A stretch of 64,000 bases of DNA from the NCBI RefSeq assembly GCF_003671495.1, contig NZ_RCHN01000006.1:62001-126000 (forward strand), written 5' to 3'. The stretch comes from Ketobacter sp. Lineage in GTDB: Bacteria > Pseudomonadota > Gammaproteobacteria > Pseudomonadales > Ketobacteraceae. Position 1 is the stretch's first letter. Every line of letters begins with the position of its first letter. Below the pieces are notes generated by a model. That model did no database searches. It was not told where the DNA came from and saw only the letters and a program-made list of their open reading frames with translations. This document shows positions 1 through 9,416 of this stretch, in pieces. A program made the position numbers and the translations under genes.

Positions 1-1032
1 AGTGGGGGGTGAGGAATCAGGAGCCGAGGAATCGCGGGGTGGATTTAAACCGAAATGCTGGTAAGCCGTGCGGGTGGCCACCCGCCCCCGGGGCGTGCGC
101 ATGATAAAGCCCTGCTGGATCAGGTAGGGCTCGATGACGTCCTCGAGGGTACCGGATTCTTCGCTGATGGCGGCGGCCAGGCTTTCCACACCGACCGGTC
201 CGCCGTCAAATTTCTCCATGATGGTGAGCAGCAGCCGACGGTCCATGGTGTCGAACCCGTGGGAATCCACCTTGAGCATATCGAGGGCTTTGCCGGCCAC
301 CTCGGCCGACACCCGGCCATCGCCCTTCACTTCCGCAAAATCCCGCACCCGACGTAACAGCCGGTTGGCGATTCGGGGTGTACCCCGACTGCGCCGCGCC
401 ACTTCCACCGCGCCTTCATGATCCATGGTCACCCCCAGAATCGAAGCAGAGCGGGACACGATGCGCGCCAGTTCCTCGACGGAATAGAATTCCAACCGCT
501 GCACAATACCAAAACGATCACGCAGGGGTGAAGTCAACAGGCCAGCTCGGGTGGTGGCGCCCACCAGAGTAAAGGGAGGCAGATCAATTTTGATGGAGCG
601 GGCGGCGGGCCCTTCCCCGATCATGATGTCCAGCTGGTAATCTTCCATGGCGGGGTACAGGATCTCCTCCACCATGGGGCTGAGGCGGTGGATTTCATCC
701 ACAAACAGCACATCGCCCTCCTCCAGATTGGTGAGCAAGGCGGCCAGGTCACCGGCTTTTTCCAGCACCGGGCCGGACGTGCTTTTCAGGCTGCCGCCCA
801 TCTCGTTGGCGATGATGTTGGCCAGAGTGGTCTTGCCCAGGCCGGGGGGCCCAAAAATCAGGGTATGATCCAGGGCTTCACTGCGCCCGCGGGCGGCGGT
901 AATGAAGATCTCCATTTGTTCCCGCACGGCTTCCTGGCCGGTGTAATCCGCCAATGACGTGGGGCGAATGGCCCGATCATGGGCATCCTCCCGGGAACCT
1001 AATGGTGATATCAGACGATCAGATTCGATCAT
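1..1032 (-). CDS. ruvB: RuvB, Holliday junction branch-migration ATPase (3' end cut by window edge)
   Basis: RuvB is the hexameric AAA+ motor that works with RuvA to drive branch migration of Holliday junctions in the cytoplasm. The frame is open from the ATG at 1032 to the first base of the window, 344 codons with no stop. RuvB is usually about 335–350 residues and the last readable part is a low-complexity Ser/Pro tail, so only a few residues and the stop should be missing. The start reads MIESDRL, the usual RuvB beginning. Visible motifs are Walker [10 protein letters not shown], Walker B FVDEIHRL, sensor I GATTRAG and the arginine-finger region SPLRDRFG. It lies 42 bases after ruvA in the order ruvC–ruvA–ruvB. 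Identification is secure. Confidence 0.97.
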   Translation of the reverse strand, partial: MIESDRLISPLGSREDAHDRAIRPTSLADYTGQEAVREQMEIFITAARGRSEALDHTLIFGPPGLGKTTLANIIANEMGGSLKSTSGPVLEKAGDLAALLTNLEEGDVLFVDEIHRLSPMVEEILYPAMEDYQLDIMIGEGPAARSIKIDLPPFTLVGATTRAGLLTSPLRDRFGIVQRLEFYSVEELARIVSRSASILGVTMDHEGAVEVARRSRGTPRIANRLLRRVRDFAEVKGDGRVSAEVAGKALDMLKVDSHGFDTMDRRLLLTIMEKFDGGPVGVESLAAAISEESGTLEDVIEPYLIQQGFIMRTPRGRVATRTAYQHFGLNPPRDSSAPDSSPPT

Positions 1033-1074
1033 AGTGCCTTCGTTTATTGGTTCAGCTTTTCTATGGTTCAGCCT

Positions 1075-1683
1075 TTAGTTCACCATGCGCTTCAGTGCCT
1101 GGCGAATGATTTCTTCACTTTTCAGCCCATCTGAGTCTATGGCGGCAATGGCTTTGGCAGCCTCTGTAGGCTTGTAACCCAGCGCAATCAGTGCGCTTTC
1201 GGCATCATTGATCTCCGCCCGCGGGCCTCGCTGGCGTTCAGCGACCGGGGCCAGTTCCGCTTGCGGGGCCAAATGGGTGAACGCTTTCACACGATCCTGC
1301 ATTTCAATCACCAGCCGTTCTGCGGTTTTCTTGCCGACGCCGGGCAATTTTACCAAGGTATTGGTATCGTGATCCTGTACACAGCGCACGAATTCAGAGC
1401 CCTCCATGCCGGACAAAATGGCCAACGCCATCTTGGGGCCAACGCCGTTCACCTTGATCAGCAGGCGAAACAACTCCCGCTCTTCCTTCTCAAAAAAGCC
1501 GTAGAGCAACTGCGCGTCTTCCCGCACCACAAAGTGGGTGTGCAGAACCACCTCTTTGCCCACCTCCGGGATGCGGTAAAACGTGGTCATGGGTGCTTCC
1601 ACTTCATAGCCCACCCCTGCCACGTCCACCAGCAGCACCGGGGCCTGTTTCTCGATGATGATACCTTTTATTCGTCCGATCAT
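1075..1683 (-). CDS. ruvA: RuvA, Holliday junction DNA-binding subunit
   Basis: RuvA binds the four-way junction as a tetramer and loads RuvB. The product is 202 residues, the usual length. It begins MIGRIKG, the typical RuvA start, followed by the OB-fold domain. Two helix-hairpin-helix motifs follow: [13 protein letters not shown] and [14 protein letters not shown]-terminal three-helix domain that contacts RuvB contains [12 protein letters not shown]. It sits 38 bases downstream of ruvC and 42 bases upstream of ruvB, so the three genes are probably cotranscribed. Nothing unusual is seen. Confidence 0.97.
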   Translation of the reverse strand: MIGRIKGIIIEKQAPVLLVDVAGVGYEVEAPMTTFYRIPEVGKEVVLHTHFVVREDAQLLYGFFEKEERELFRLLIKVNGVGPKMALAILSGMEGSEFVRCVQDHDTNTLVKLPGVGKKTAERLVIEMQDRVKAFTHLAPQAELAPVAERQRGPRAEINDAESALIALGYKPTEAAKAIAAIDSDGLKSEEIIRQALKRMVN

Positions 1684-1721
1684 AGATTGTCTTAGTCAGA
1701 ATGCTGAATGGGCTGCAGCGG

Positions 1722-2246
1722 TCAGCGGCGCAGGCGACCTCTGCGCAATTTGCGGGCACCGGCCATCCGGATCATACCCTGGATCATATGGGTGTGGCAC
1801 ACCGCCACCCCCAGGGCATCCGCGGCATCCGCCTGGGGTGCCTTTTCCAGCCCCAGTAAGCGGCAGATCATGGCCTGAACCTGGATCTTGTCTGCCGCAC
1901 CAGTGCCCACCACGGATTGTTTGACCTGGCGGGCGGAATATTCGTAAACCGGGAGTTTGTTGAAAGTACAGGCGACGATGGCGGCGCCACGGGCCTGCCC
2001 CAACTTGAGCGCGGAGTCTGCATTGCGCGCCATAAAAACCTGTTCGACCCCCACTTCCTGGGGCGTATGCAGGTGGATCACTTCGTTGACACCGCGATAG
2101 ATGATGTCCAGCTTTTCACTCAGGGTTTCCGCCGCCTGGGTGCGGATACACCCACTGTCGATATAGATTAACTTTGAGCCCTCGGAGGCGATTACCCCGT
2201 ACCCCGTCACCCTGGAACCCGGGTCAATGCCCAGCACAATGGTCAT
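1722..2246 (-). CDS. ruvC: RuvC, Holliday junction resolvase
   Basis: RuvC is the metal-dependent endonuclease that cuts Holliday junctions symmetrically. The product is 174 residues, close to the family norm of about 170. The acidic catalytic residues of the RNase H-like fold are recognisable: the first Asp in [13 protein letters not shown], a Glu in VEQVFMARN, and the C-terminal pair in [13 protein letters not shown]. The Lys/Arg-rich tail ([11 protein letters not shown]) is plausible for DNA binding. It is the first gene of the ruvCAB group. It is separated from yebC by about 360 bases with two minus-strand terminators, so it probably has its own promoter in the last 100 bases or so before its start. 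Confidence 0.96.
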   Translation of the reverse strand: MTIVLGIDPGSRVTGYGVIASEGSKLIYIDSGCIRTQAAETLSEKLDIIYRGVNEVIHLHTPQEVGVEQVFMARNADSALKLGQARGAAIVACTFNKLPVYEYSARQVKQSVVGTGAADKIQVQAMICRLLGLEKAPQADAADALGVAVCHTHMIQGMIRMAGARKLRRGRLRR

Positions 2247-2343
2247 GTAATAAAGGAAATCCCGTTTGCCTGCTGTTTGCAGCCTAGTCTAGCAGCACTG
2301 CAATGGGAGTCGACACCCATTTCCACTAATTTCATAAGTTTAG

Positions 2344-2376
2344 AAAAAAGAAGCGGCACCCGGGGTGGTGCCGCTT
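2344..2376 (-). terminator. Rho-independent terminator (second of two in the yebC–ruvC gap)
   Basis: A perfect 10-bp stem (AAGCGGCACC at 2351–2360 with GGTGCCGCTT at 2367–2376) with a 6-base loop is followed on the minus strand by C and six T (2344–2349). It lies about 165 bases beyond the terminator that already follows yebC, so it probably ends a separate short transcript. Confidence 0.8.
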
Positions 2377-2501
2377 TAGGGGGGGTTACGCCATTCCTGG
2401 CGTTTTACTCGCGAGCACCCACGAGTTCGAAAAGCGTCTGCGAAGAGATAGGAGAGGTGCCCGCGATTGAGATCAGTGTACGCAGGTCGAGCGTGCGGGG
2501 T
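2344..2501 (-). ncRNA. Candidate small RNA between yebC and ruvC
   Basis: The roughly 360-base gap between yebC and ruvC has a strong terminator just after yebC and a second one at 2344–2376. The sequence between them, read on the minus strand, contains a possible extended -10 (TGG-TACTAT, 2508–2516) and a hairpin with a GGAA tetraloop (ACGCCA-GGAA-TGGCGT, about 2391–2406). It then runs into the second terminator, giving a predicted transcript of about 155 nt. A 72-codon minus frame also crosses the region (2376–2594), but it runs through the first terminator and resembles no family I know. I do not recognise it as 6S, tmRNA, RNase P or 4.5S RNA. The alternative is an untranslated leader or junk between two terminators. 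Confidence 0.35.
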
Positions 2502-2541
2502 TATGAAATAGTACCAGCGGGCATGACCACTACTGCAGGCG

Positions 2542-2574
2542 AAAAAAAGGCCACTGTACCGAATCGTCGTGGCC
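2542..2574 (-). terminator. Rho-independent terminator after yebC
   Basis: On the minus strand, GGCCAC (2574–2569) pairs with GTGGCC (2554–2549) across a 14-base loop and is followed directly by seven T (2548–2542). It begins about 33 bases after the yebC stop codon. Confidence 0.65.
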
Positions 2575-2606
2575 TCTCGCTGGTCAACATACACACCAAC
2601 ATCAAT

Positions 2607-3353
2607 TCAGGAATCCATTTGCTCCATCAATTCCTGGGTGAAATTGGCGTTACTGTAGACGTTCTGCACGTCATCCAGCTCTTCCAGCATGTCGATCATT
2701 TTCAGAATGGTGGTGGCGGTTTCCAGGTCCATATCCACCTGTACCGACGGCGCCATGTTGATTTCGGCGCTGACAGAGGGCAGCCCCGCCTGATCCAGAG
2801 AGGCTTTGACCTTGGCAAGGTCCTCCCAGGGAGTAATCACCTCGAAGCCACCATCATCGGCAGGCAGCACGTCCTCGGCACCGGCCTCAAGGGCCGCCTC
2901 CATCAGGGCATCCTCATCCACACCGGCCGCAATCACGATCTCACCGCGCTTGGTGAACTGGAACGCCACTGAGCCCTCGGTGCCCAGGTTGCCACCGAAT
3001 TTGGTGAAGGCGTGACGCACCTCCCCCGCGGTACGATTGCGATTGTCCGTCATGGCTTCTACGATAACCGCAACCCCTCCTACGCCGTAGCCTTCATAGG
3101 TGAGCTCATCCAGCTGGCCGCCGTCTTCCCCACCAGAGCCACGCTTGATGGCCCGTTCGATGGTGTCCTTGGTCATGTTGGCAGCGAGGGCTTTATCCAT
3201 CGCCAGGCGCAGTCGGGGGTTGTCTTCCGGCAACGCCCCGGCCCGGGCAGCGATGGTGATCTCCCGGATCAAGCGGGTGAAGATTTTCCCCCGCTTGGCA
3301 TCCTGAGCCGCTTTTCGGTGCTTGATGTTGGCCCATTTGCTATGACCGGCCAT
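2607..3353 (-). CDS. yebC: YebC/PmpR-family regulatory protein
   Basis: This is a 248-residue member of the YebC/TACO1 family, cytoplasmic proteins described both as transcriptional regulators and as translation factors that relieve ribosome stalling. The signature start [14 protein letters not shown] is present, followed by the family segments [27 protein letters not shown] and [12 protein letters not shown]. An AGGAG ribosome-binding site lies 6–7 bases before the ATG. It follows aspS with a 75-base gap that contains a long inverted repeat, and a terminator follows it. In many gammaproteobacteria yebC lies between aspS and ruvC, as here. Precise cellular targets cannot be read from sequence. 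Confidence 0.95.
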   Translation of the reverse strand: MAGHSKWANIKHRKAAQDAKRGKIFTRLIREITIAARAGALPEDNPRLRLAMDKALAANMTKDTIERAIKRGSGGEDGGQLDELTYEGYGVGGVAVIVEAMTDNRNRTAGEVRHAFTKFGGNLGTEGSVAFQFTKRGEIVIAAGVDEDALMEAALEAGAEDVLPADDGGFEVITPWEDLAKVKASLDQAGLPSVSAEINMAPSVQVDMDLETATTILKMIDMLEELDDVQNVYSNANFTQELMEQMDS

Positions 3354-3380
3354 GGATCACTCCTGTTTCACTGTTCTCTT

Positions 3381-3425
3381 CAGTGTGTGCCTGTTTAGTG
3401 TGCCTGTGGCTGCTGGCACACACTG
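3381..3425. repeat. 11-bp perfect inverted repeat in the aspS–yebC gap
   Basis: CAGTGTGTGCC (3381–3391) is exactly complementary to GGCACACACTG (3415–3425), with 23 bases between. No T-run follows on either strand, so it is not a classical terminator. It could be an intercistronic processing hairpin or an attenuating stem between aspS and yebC. Confidence 0.6.
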
Positions 3426-3428
3426 GTC

Positions 3429-5195
3429 TTACTTTTCATCAGCCTGTCGCAACCGGATGCCCACTTCACGCAACTGCTTGGGGTCCACCGTGGACGGCGC
3501 TGCAGTCATGACACAGGCGGCCGTTTGTGTTTTGGGGAAAGCGATCACGTCCCGGATGGATTGAGCACCGGTCATCAACATGATCAACCGATCCAGACCG
3601 AATGCCAGACCACCGTGCGGCGGTGCACCAAATTTCAACGCATCCAGCAGGAAACCGAATTTCTCATTGGCTTCGTCATCACTGATGTTGAGGGCGCGGA
3701 ACACGGTGCGCTGCATCTCCGGGCTGTGGATACGAATGGAACCACCACCCAGCTCGGTGCCGTTCAATACCATATCGTAGGCACGGGATAACGCGGCACC
3801 GGGGTCTTTTTCCAGCATTTCCGGATCGCAGGAGGGCGCGGTGAACGGATGATGGATCGCGGTCCAACGCCCGGTATCGTCCTCCTCAAACATGGGGAAA
3901 TCCACCACCCATAAGGGGGCCCATTCACCTTGCACCATATTCAGGTCGTGCCCCAGCTTGATGCGCAGCGCCCCGATGGACTCATTCACCGTGGTGGCCT
4001 TGCCGGCGCCGAAGAAAATAATATCACCGTCCTGCGCCTCCAGGCGGGCCATCATCTCCATCACCACATTGGTCATGTTTTTCACGATGGGTGATTGCAG
4101 GCCGTCGATGCCTTTATCCAGCTCATTCACCTTGATCCAGGCCAGGCCTTTAGCGCCGTAAATGCCCACGTATTTGGTGTAGTCATCGATTTCCTTCCGG
4201 CTCAGACTGGCACCACCGGGCACGCGCAGGGCACACACCCGCCCCTTGGGGTCGGAGGCCGGGCCGGAGAATACCTTGAACTCCACCTGACGCATCAGGT
4301 CGTCCACATCCACCAGTTCCAGCGGAATACGCAGGTCAGGCTTGTCACTGCCATAGCGGGACATGGCTTCAGAATACGGCATGCGGGGAAACTCAGGCAG
4401 CTCCACATCCAGCAGATCCTTGAACAGTTTGCGCACCATGTTCTCGGCCACCGCCATGACATCCTCTTCATTGACGAAGGACGCCTCGATGTCGATCTGG
4501 GTGAACTCCGGCTGGCGGTCTGCCCGCAGGTCTTCATCCCGGAAGCACTTGGCAATCTGGTAGTAACGGTCCATACCCGACACCATCAGCAGCTGTTTAA
4601 ACAACTGCGGAGACTGGGGCAGCGCGAAAAAGCTGCCGGGGTGGGTGCGGCTGGGCACCAGATAATCCCGCGCCCCTTCCGGTGTGGCTTTGGTCAGGAT
4701 GGGGGTTTCCACGTCCAGGAAGCCCGCGCCATCCAGATAATTGCGGATCGCGTTGGTCACCTTGGAGCGGAACGCCAGGCGATTCTGGATTTCCGGCCGG
4801 CGCAAATCCATATAGCGGTATTTAAGGCGCACGTCCTCGCCCACATTGGTATGCTCATCCAGCTGGAACGGCGGCGTTTCCGAGGCGTTGAGGATTTCCA
4901 GCTCTTTGCCCAGCACCTCGATCATGCCAGTGGGCATTTCCGGATTGGTGGTGCCTTCCGGGCGGTTGCGCACGCGGCCGGTGAGCCGGATGACGTATTC
5001 GCTGCGCACGCGGTCAGCACGGGCAAAAGCCTCTTCGGTGTCCGGGTCCACCACTACCTGGGCTATACCCTCACGATCACGCAGATCCAGAAAAATAACG
5101 CCACCATGGTCGCGACGACGATGCACCCAGCCGCAGAGCGTTACGGTTTGGTCGATGTGAGATTCGTTGAGATGGCCACAGTAATGGCTTCGCAT
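3429..5195 (-). CDS. aspS: Aspartyl-tRNA synthetase
   Basis: This class II synthetase charges tRNA-Asp. The chosen ATG at 5195 gives MRSHYCGHL, the conserved start of bacterial AspRS, and a 588-residue product close to the usual 590. The frame stays open upstream to 5339, but that stretch is proline-rich and overlaps the preceding gene. The order is an N-terminal OB-fold anticodon domain ([15 protein letters not shown]), catalytic motif 1 region ([19 protein letters not shown]), motif 2 ([19 protein letters not shown]), an inserted GAD domain, and motif 3 ([17 protein letters not shown]). It lies 40 bases after the small zinc-ribbon gene and 75 bases before yebC. Confidence 0.97.
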   Translation of the reverse strand: MRSHYCGHLNESHIDQTVTLCGWVHRRRDHGGVIFLDLRDREGIAQVVVDPDTEEAFARADRVRSEYVIRLTGRVRNRPEGTTNPEMPTGMIEVLGKELEILNASETPPFQLDEHTNVGEDVRLKYRYMDLRRPEIQNRLAFRSKVTNAIRNYLDGAGFLDVETPILTKATPEGARDYLVPSRTHPGSFFALPQSPQLFKQLLMVSGMDRYYQIAKCFRDEDLRADRQPEFTQIDIEASFVNEEDVMAVAENMVRKLFKDLLDVELPEFPRMPYSEAMSRYGSDKPDLRIPLELVDVDDLMRQVEFKVFSGPASDPKGRVCALRVPGGASLSRKEIDDYTKYVGIYGAKGLAWIKVNELDKGIDGLQSPIVKNMTNVVMEMMARLEAQDGDIIFFGAGKATTVNESIGALRIKLGHDLNMVQGEWAPLWVVDFPMFEEDDTGRWTAIHHPFTAPSCDPEMLEKDPGAALSRAYDMVLNGTELGGGSIRIHSPEMQRTVFRALNISDDEANEKFGFLLDALKFGAPPHGGLAFGLDRLIMLMTGAQSIRDVIAFPKTQTAACVMTAAPSTVDPKQLREVGIRLRQADEK

Positions 5196-5235
5196 AACAT
5201 TAATACCTGTCTGATTCGTCTGTATAGGATTGCAA

Positions 5236-5499
5236 TCAACTGGCCGACGGGCTGGTGGGCTTGTCGGCGGATTTGGGGGCGGAACCGGTATCCTGGTTCG
5301 CCAGATTCTTTTTCTTTCCGGTTTTGAAATCGGTCTCATACCAGCCGCTGCCGGAAAGGCGGAAACCGGCGGCGGAAATGCGTTTTTTCAGTGTGCTTTC
5401 CTGACATTGGGGGCAATCCGTCAGGGGCGCATCACTCATTTTCTGGATCGCTTCCAATTCGTGACCACAAGACTGGCATTGATACTCATAAATCGGCAT
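5236..5499 (-). CDS. FmdB-type zinc-ribbon protein
   Basis: A small protein of 87 residues with the start MPIYEYQC typical of the FmdB/CxxC_CxxC_SSSS family. Two CxxC knuckles (Cys8/Cys11 and Cys29/Cys32) should bind one zinc or iron. The motif [15 protein letters not shown] follows, then a low-complexity Ser/Lys/Pro tail. The ATG at 5499 is preferred over an in-frame TTG two codons upstream because GAGG lies 9 bases before it. The family's function is unknown; regulatory and metal-binding roles have been proposed. It is frequently found just before aspS, as here, and is probably cotranscribed with it. Confidence 0.85.
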   Translation of the reverse strand: MPIYEYQCQSCGHELEAIQKMSDAPLTDCPQCQESTLKKRISAAGFRLSGSGWYETDFKTGKKKNLANQDTGSAPKSADKPTSPSAS

Positions 5500-5685
5500 G
5501 ACCAAACACCTCGAGCAAAACCTGTATCTATATGTTTTTAAAAGATTTTATGACAGCTGACAGGATCAAACCCACCGCCATCCGGAAAAAGGGGCCACAT
5601 TATAGCGGGTTGCCGCCCATTTGGCAGCACCAGGACTGACTGTTCAGCGCCTATACTAAAGCAATCACCAACCGGGAGAGAGCGT

Positions 5686-6834
5686 ATGGCCACCCAGAGT
5701 TCCGACGACGAGTTCCAGCATGACCTGATGGAAGACTTCTTCCTGGATTTCCGGGAAGCCCACACCCATTGCGAAAGTGCCCTGATCGAGCTGGAGCACA
5801 CCCCCACCAACAGCACCCTGCTCAACGACCTGTTCCGCTCAGTGCACACCATAAAAGGCAATTTGATCTACGTGGGGCTGCGGGATCTCTCCCCACTTTT
5901 GCAGAGCGTGGAAGATGTGCTGGACGCCATCCGCAACGGCAGAGTGACGTTTGATACCTACTTAAGTGACGTCATCCTACTGGCCATGGACACCACCGAT
6001 CGGCTGGTGCGGGCCCGCCTGGAACAACAGCCAGCACCGCTTTCTTTGCCACAACTGGAAATCCTGTGCGGGCACATCAGCCAAACCGGCACCGAAAATG
6101 AGGCGCAGAGGCAGCATGCCATTCGTGCCGCGCTGGGGATCATGGCGCCCGACACACTGCAGCACAATGTCAGCAAAGGCAAACCTCTGCCGTCCGCTGC
6201 AAAGACCCTGATGGCCACCCCGGACAATCTCGCTATTCTCGATCAGTTCGCCGTGCAGCTCGATGACGACCTGCGCTTCTTCCACCAGTTGAGTACTCCC
6301 CTGGAGGAGCGCTCTCAATACTGGCGGGGACGAACCGCACGCATTCTGCAATTAAGCCTGGCCATGAACCGGCATGCCGGCGAGCCGGTGGAGCCTGCCC
6401 AAATGGCCGCCGCGGTGTTTATGCACGACGTGGCCATGGCGTTCCTGCCTCTGCCAATCCTGCACAAGAGCACACCGTTGAATACCGAGGAAACCGCTTT
6501 GCTGCGCTCCCACACGCAGCAGGCATTCACCCTGGTATCGGCCATGCGGGCCTGGGAGCAGGCCAGTTATATTGTGCTGGAACACCACGAAAGAGAAGAT
6601 GGAACCGGTTATCCTGCAGGTTTAACCGGGCAACACATTTGCCCGGGTGCGAAAATTCTTGCCATCGTCGATGCCTTTGAAGCCCGCACGCATGAACGTG
6701 CATACAGCACCAACCTGAAGCGGCCTTTCGTGCGCGCAGTGCTGGAAATCAACCGCTGTTCCGGCACCCACTTTGATCCGAACTGGGTCAACGTATTTAA
6801 CGAAGTCGCCAGAACCCTGCAGCAAGATGGATAA
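5686..6834 (+). CDS. Hpt domain fused to an HD-GYP-like domain
   Basis: The 382-residue cytoplasmic protein begins with a histidine phosphotransfer domain (residues about 10–105) whose phospho-acceptor is His54 in SVHTIKGN. A linker leads to an HD-GYP-type domain (about 180–380), the family that hydrolyses cyclic di-GMP. The signature HHEREDGTGYP is intact at 300–310, as is AKILAIVDAFEA. The metal motif, usually HDxGK, reads MHDVAMAFLP at 246–255: the His–Asp pair survives but Gly and Lys are replaced. The protein may therefore be a weak phosphodiesterase or a sensor. It is divergent from the fmdB-like gene and has no cognate kinase beside it, so its phosphodonor is unknown. A GGGAGAGAG ribosome-binding site precedes the ATG. 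Confidence 0.82.
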   Translation: MATQSSDDEFQHDLMEDFFLDFREAHTHCESALIELEHTPTNSTLLNDLFRSVHTIKGNLIYVGLRDLSPLLQSVEDVLDAIRNGRVTFDTYLSDVILLAMDTTDRLVRARLEQQPAPLSLPQLEILCGHISQTGTENEAQRQHAIRAALGIMAPDTLQHNVSKGKPLPSAAKTLMATPDNLAILDQFAVQLDDDLRFFHQLSTPLEERSQYWRGRTARILQLSLAMNRHAGEPVEPAQMAAAVFMHDVAMAFLPLPILHKSTPLNTEETALLRSHTQQAFTLVSAMRAWEQASYIVLEHHEREDGTGYPAGLTGQHICPGAKILAIVDAFEARTHERAYSTNLKRPFVRAVLEINRCSGTHFDPNWVNVFNEVARTLQQDG

Positions 6835-6892
6835 AATCGGCGATTTTTTGCGTTAGACCCTATAAAAACAGGCAAAAAGTGCATTTATTTAC

Positions 6893-6921
6893 TTGCTACT
6901 CCCAAATTTAGGATCAATAAT
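6893..6921 (+). promoter_or_regulatory. Sigma-70-type promoter for the HU-like gene
   Basis: TTGCTA (6893–6898) and AATAAT (6916–6921) are separated by exactly 17 bases in an AT-rich stretch. Transcription would start near 6928, leaving a leader of about 105 bases before the AAGGAAG ribosome-binding site of the HU-like gene. This is a pattern match only. Confidence 0.45.
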
Positions 6922-7032
6922 TATCCGCGACAGCTGGTACTGTTGCTGCGATTGCATTGTTTTGGGCTCCCATACTCACACTTCGCGATACAACACCAGG
7001 ACTTGCCATAACTAAAATCAAAGGAAGCAATT

Positions 7033-7497
7033 ATGCCTGCAAAGAAAAAAGCTCCTGTTAAGAAAGCCGCTGCCAAGAAAGCACCTGCTAAAAAAGTAGC
7101 TGCCAAAAAGGCTCCCGCGAAAAAAGTGGCTGCCAAGAAAGCCGCCCCAGCCAAAGCCGCCGCACCGAAAAAGCCCGTGGTCGTTAAAGAAGCCATGACC
7201 AAGACCCAAATCCTGAACACCATCGCTGAGAACACTGAACTGAGCCGTAAGCAGGTTCAGGCTGTGCTCGACGAACTGAGCACGCTGATCGAAGCGCACG
7301 TAAAACCACGTGGCGTGGGTACCTTCACTGTACCTGGCCTGATGAAGATCAAAACCATCAAGAAGCCTGCACAGAAAGCACGCAAAAATGTGCCCAACCC
7401 TTTCCGTCCCGGCGAAACCATGGATGTGGCAGCCAAGCCTGCCAGCACCCGTGTTAAGGTACTGCCGCTGAAGAAGCTGAAAGACATGGCTTCCTAA
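7033..7497 (+). CDS. HU-family DNA-binding protein with lysine/alanine-rich repeat tail
   Basis: The 154-residue nucleoid protein has two parts. Residues 1–48 are almost only Lys, Ala and Pro in PAKK/AAKK units, like the tails of eukaryotic H1 and bacterial AlgP-type proteins. Residues about 55–150 form a diverged HU/IHF domain starting MTKTQILNTIAENTELSRKQ, with the DNA-binding arm NPFRPGETMDV. HU usually has RNPxTGE at the arm tip, so the PNPFRPGE here is a variant. It is expected to bind DNA with little sequence specificity and compact the nucleoid. It is monocistronic, with a promoter-like sequence at 6893, a good AAGGAAG site and a strong terminator. Met55 could serve as an internal start giving plain HU, but no good ribosome-binding site is seen there. 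Confidence 0.88.
   Translation: MPAKKKAPVKKAAAKKAPAKKVAAKKAPAKKVAAKKAAPAKAAAPKKPVVVKEAMTKTQILNTIAENTELSRKQVQAVLDELSTLIEAHVKPRGVGTFTVPGLMKIKTIKKPAQKARKNVPNPFRPGETMDVAAKPASTRVKVLPLKKLKDMAS
7069..7158 (+). repeat. Three in-frame 30-bp units encoding the AAKKAPAKKV tail
   Basis: Residues 13–22 and 23–32 of the HU-like protein are identical decapeptides (AAKKAPAKKV), followed by a related third unit. The DNA units differ at third positions, so this is an old or codon-diverged tandem repeat. Gain or loss of one unit would keep the frame. Confidence 0.8.
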
Positions 7498-7504
7498 GAA
7501 CGAA

Positions 7505-7528
7505 AGGGGCGCAAGCCCCTTTTTCTTT
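7505..7528 (+). terminator. Rho-independent terminator after the HU-like gene
   Basis: AGGGGC (7505–7510), GCAA tetraloop, GCCCCT (7515–7520) and then TTTTCTTT. It starts 8 bases after the stop codon. Confidence 0.93.
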
Positions 7529-7664
7529 GCCTTCCACCCCGCCGTTCCGGCCGGGGCAATGGGGTTGTCTCCCCTACTCAATGACCTTTATTGTTATGAA
7601 CCGCAACAACCCGTAAAATCGGGGCCTTGTTCGCTTCACTGTCCAGAGATTGAGAATTCACCCG

Positions 7665-9392
7665 ATGAAAACCACCGAATACCTGCTTGCCACACTCAGG
7701 GAAACCCCTGCGGATGCCGAAGTAATCAGTCACCAGCTCATGCTGCGTGCCGGAATGATCCGCAAACTGGCCTCGGGCCTGTATACCTGGCTGCCCCTGG
7801 GACTGCGCGTGTTGCAGAAGGTGGAGCGAATTGTCCGGGAGGAGATGAACAAGTCCGGCGCCATGGAAGTGCTGATGCCGGTGGTGCAACCGGCGGAACT
7901 GTGGCAGGAATCCCAGCGTATGGACGCATACGGCCCCGAGCTGCTGCGCTTCCAGGATCGCAATAGTCGGGATTTCGTGCTGGGCCCCACCCATGAAGAG
8001 GTGATCACGGACCTGGTTCGCAACAACATCCAGAGCTACAAACAACTGCCCTGTAACTTTTACCAGATTCAAACCAAGTTCCGGGATGAAATCCGGCCCC
8101 GTTTCGGCATCATGCGCTCGCGGGAATTCATTATGAAGGACGCCTATTCCTTCCACTTGAACGAGACGTCACTGCAGCACACCTATGACCTGATGTACGC
8201 CACCTACAGCAACATCTTTACCCGGTTGGGGCTGGATTTCCGCCCGGTATTGGCAGACACCGGCAGCATCGGCGGCAACAGCTCCCACGAATTCCACGTA
8301 CTGGCGGATTCCGGTGAGGACGACATTGCCTTCAGTGACAGCAGTGATTTCGCCGCCAACATTGAAATGGCAGAGGCACTGGAGATCGGTGACCACCGCC
8401 CACAACCCACTGCGGAGCTGCAGAAAGTCGCCACGCCAGATCAGCACAGCATTGAGGAGGTAGCCTCATTTTTGCAGGTACCGGCAGAACGCATTGTCAA
8501 AACCCTGATCGTACACGGCACCTCGGAAGACGGCAGCACAGGGCTGGTGGCACTGGTACTGCGTGGCGACAAAGCGCTGAATGACATCAAAGCGGAGAAG
8601 CATCCGCTGGTGGCCGCCCCGCTCACCTTCGCCAGCGACGAGGAAGTGGAACAGGCCATTGGATGTAAACCCGGCTCCATCGGCCCGATCCAGCTATCCA
8701 TTCCAGTCATTGCCGACCGCAGCGTGGTAAACCTGTCGGATTTTGTTTGCGGAGCCAATGAAGACGGCTTCCACCTGAGCGGTGCCAACTGGGAACGGGA
8801 TGCCCACTTTGATGAAGTGGCGGACCTGCGCAACGTGGCAGAAGGCGACCCCAGCCCCTGCGGCCAGGGCACACTGGTGATCAAGCGCGGTATTGAGGTT
8901 GGTCATATTTTTCAGCTGGGCACCAAATACAGCGAAGCCCTCAAGGCAGCGGTATTGGATGAGAACGGCAAAAACCACATTATGCCCATGGGCTGCTACG
9001 GCATCGGGGTTACCCGGGTGGTGGCCTCGGCCATTGAGCAAAACCACGACCAATACGGCATTATCTGGCCGGAAGCCATCGCTCCTTTCCAATTGGCCAT
9101 CGTGCCCCTTAACAATCACAAGTCCCCGGCGGTACAGGAGGCGGCAGATGCCTTGTACCAGCAGTTCACCGAGCTGGGTATCGAGGTCTTGTACGACGAC
9201 CGCAAAGAGCGTCCGGGGGTGAAGTTCTCGGACATGGAGTTGATTGGTATCCCCCACCGCATTGTCATCAGTGACCGGGGCATTGAAGAAGGCGCCTACG
9301 AATACAAGCACCGGCGGGAAAACGACAAGCTCAGTGTGCCGGCGGACCAGGTGATCCAGTTCATACAGTCGCGCATTCAACAGGCCGGCTAA
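7665..9392 (+). CDS. proS: Prolyl-tRNA synthetase
   Basis: The class II enzyme charges tRNA-Pro. The ATG at 7665 gives [19 protein letters not shown], matching the typical bacterial ProRS start, and a product of 575 residues (family about 570). A TTG five codons upstream is less likely. Motif 2 lies in [23 protein letters not shown] bacterial-type editing (INS) domain occupies roughly residues 225–400. Motif 3 is in [14 protein letters not shown] and the anticodon-binding domain follows ([19 protein letters not shown]). The editing domain should clear Ala-tRNA-Pro. The next gene, a transglycosylase, begins 24 bases later on the same strand. Confidence 0.97.
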   Translation: MKTTEYLLATLRETPADAEVISHQLMLRAGMIRKLASGLYTWLPLGLRVLQKVERIVREEMNKSGAMEVLMPVVQPAELWQESQRMDAYGPELLRFQDRNSRDFVLGPTHEEVITDLVRNNIQSYKQLPCNFYQIQTKFRDEIRPRFGIMRSREFIMKDAYSFHLNETSLQHTYDLMYATYSNIFTRLGLDFRPVLADTGSIGGNSSHEFHVLADSGEDDIAFSDSSDFAANIEMAEALEIGDHRPQPTAELQKVATPDQHSIEEVASFLQVPAERIVKTLIVHGTSEDGSTGLVALVLRGDKALNDIKAEKHPLVAAPLTFASDEEVEQAIGCKPGSIGPIQLSIPVIADRSVVNLSDFVCGANEDGFHLSGANWERDAHFDEVADLRNVAEGDPSPCGQGTLVIKRGIEVGHIFQLGTKYSEALKAAVLDENGKNHIMPMGCYGIGVTRVVASAIEQNHDQYGIIWPEAIAPFQLAIVPLNNHKSPAVQEAADALYQQFTELGIEVLYDDRKERPGVKFSDMELIGIPHRIVISDRGIEEGAYEYKHRRENDKLSVPADQVIQFIQSRIQQAG

Positions 9393-9416
9393 GCAAAAAC
9401 AGCTAAAATCAAGGGT

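Noticed and set aside
2376..2594. A 72-codon minus-strand frame in the yebC–ruvC gap
   Set aside because: It runs through a strong terminator, has no good ribosome-binding site and ends inside a second terminator; the small-RNA reading is more natural.
4095..5327. A 410-codon open frame on the plus strand opposite aspS
   Set aside because: It is antisense to a certain gene, has no family resemblance and is His/Gln-rich in the manner of reverse-frame shadows in GC-rich coding DNA.
6838..6857. A short stem (AAATC-GGC-GATTT) followed by T after the Hpt/HD-GYP gene
   Set aside because: The stem is five mostly AT pairs and too weak to call a terminator with confidence.
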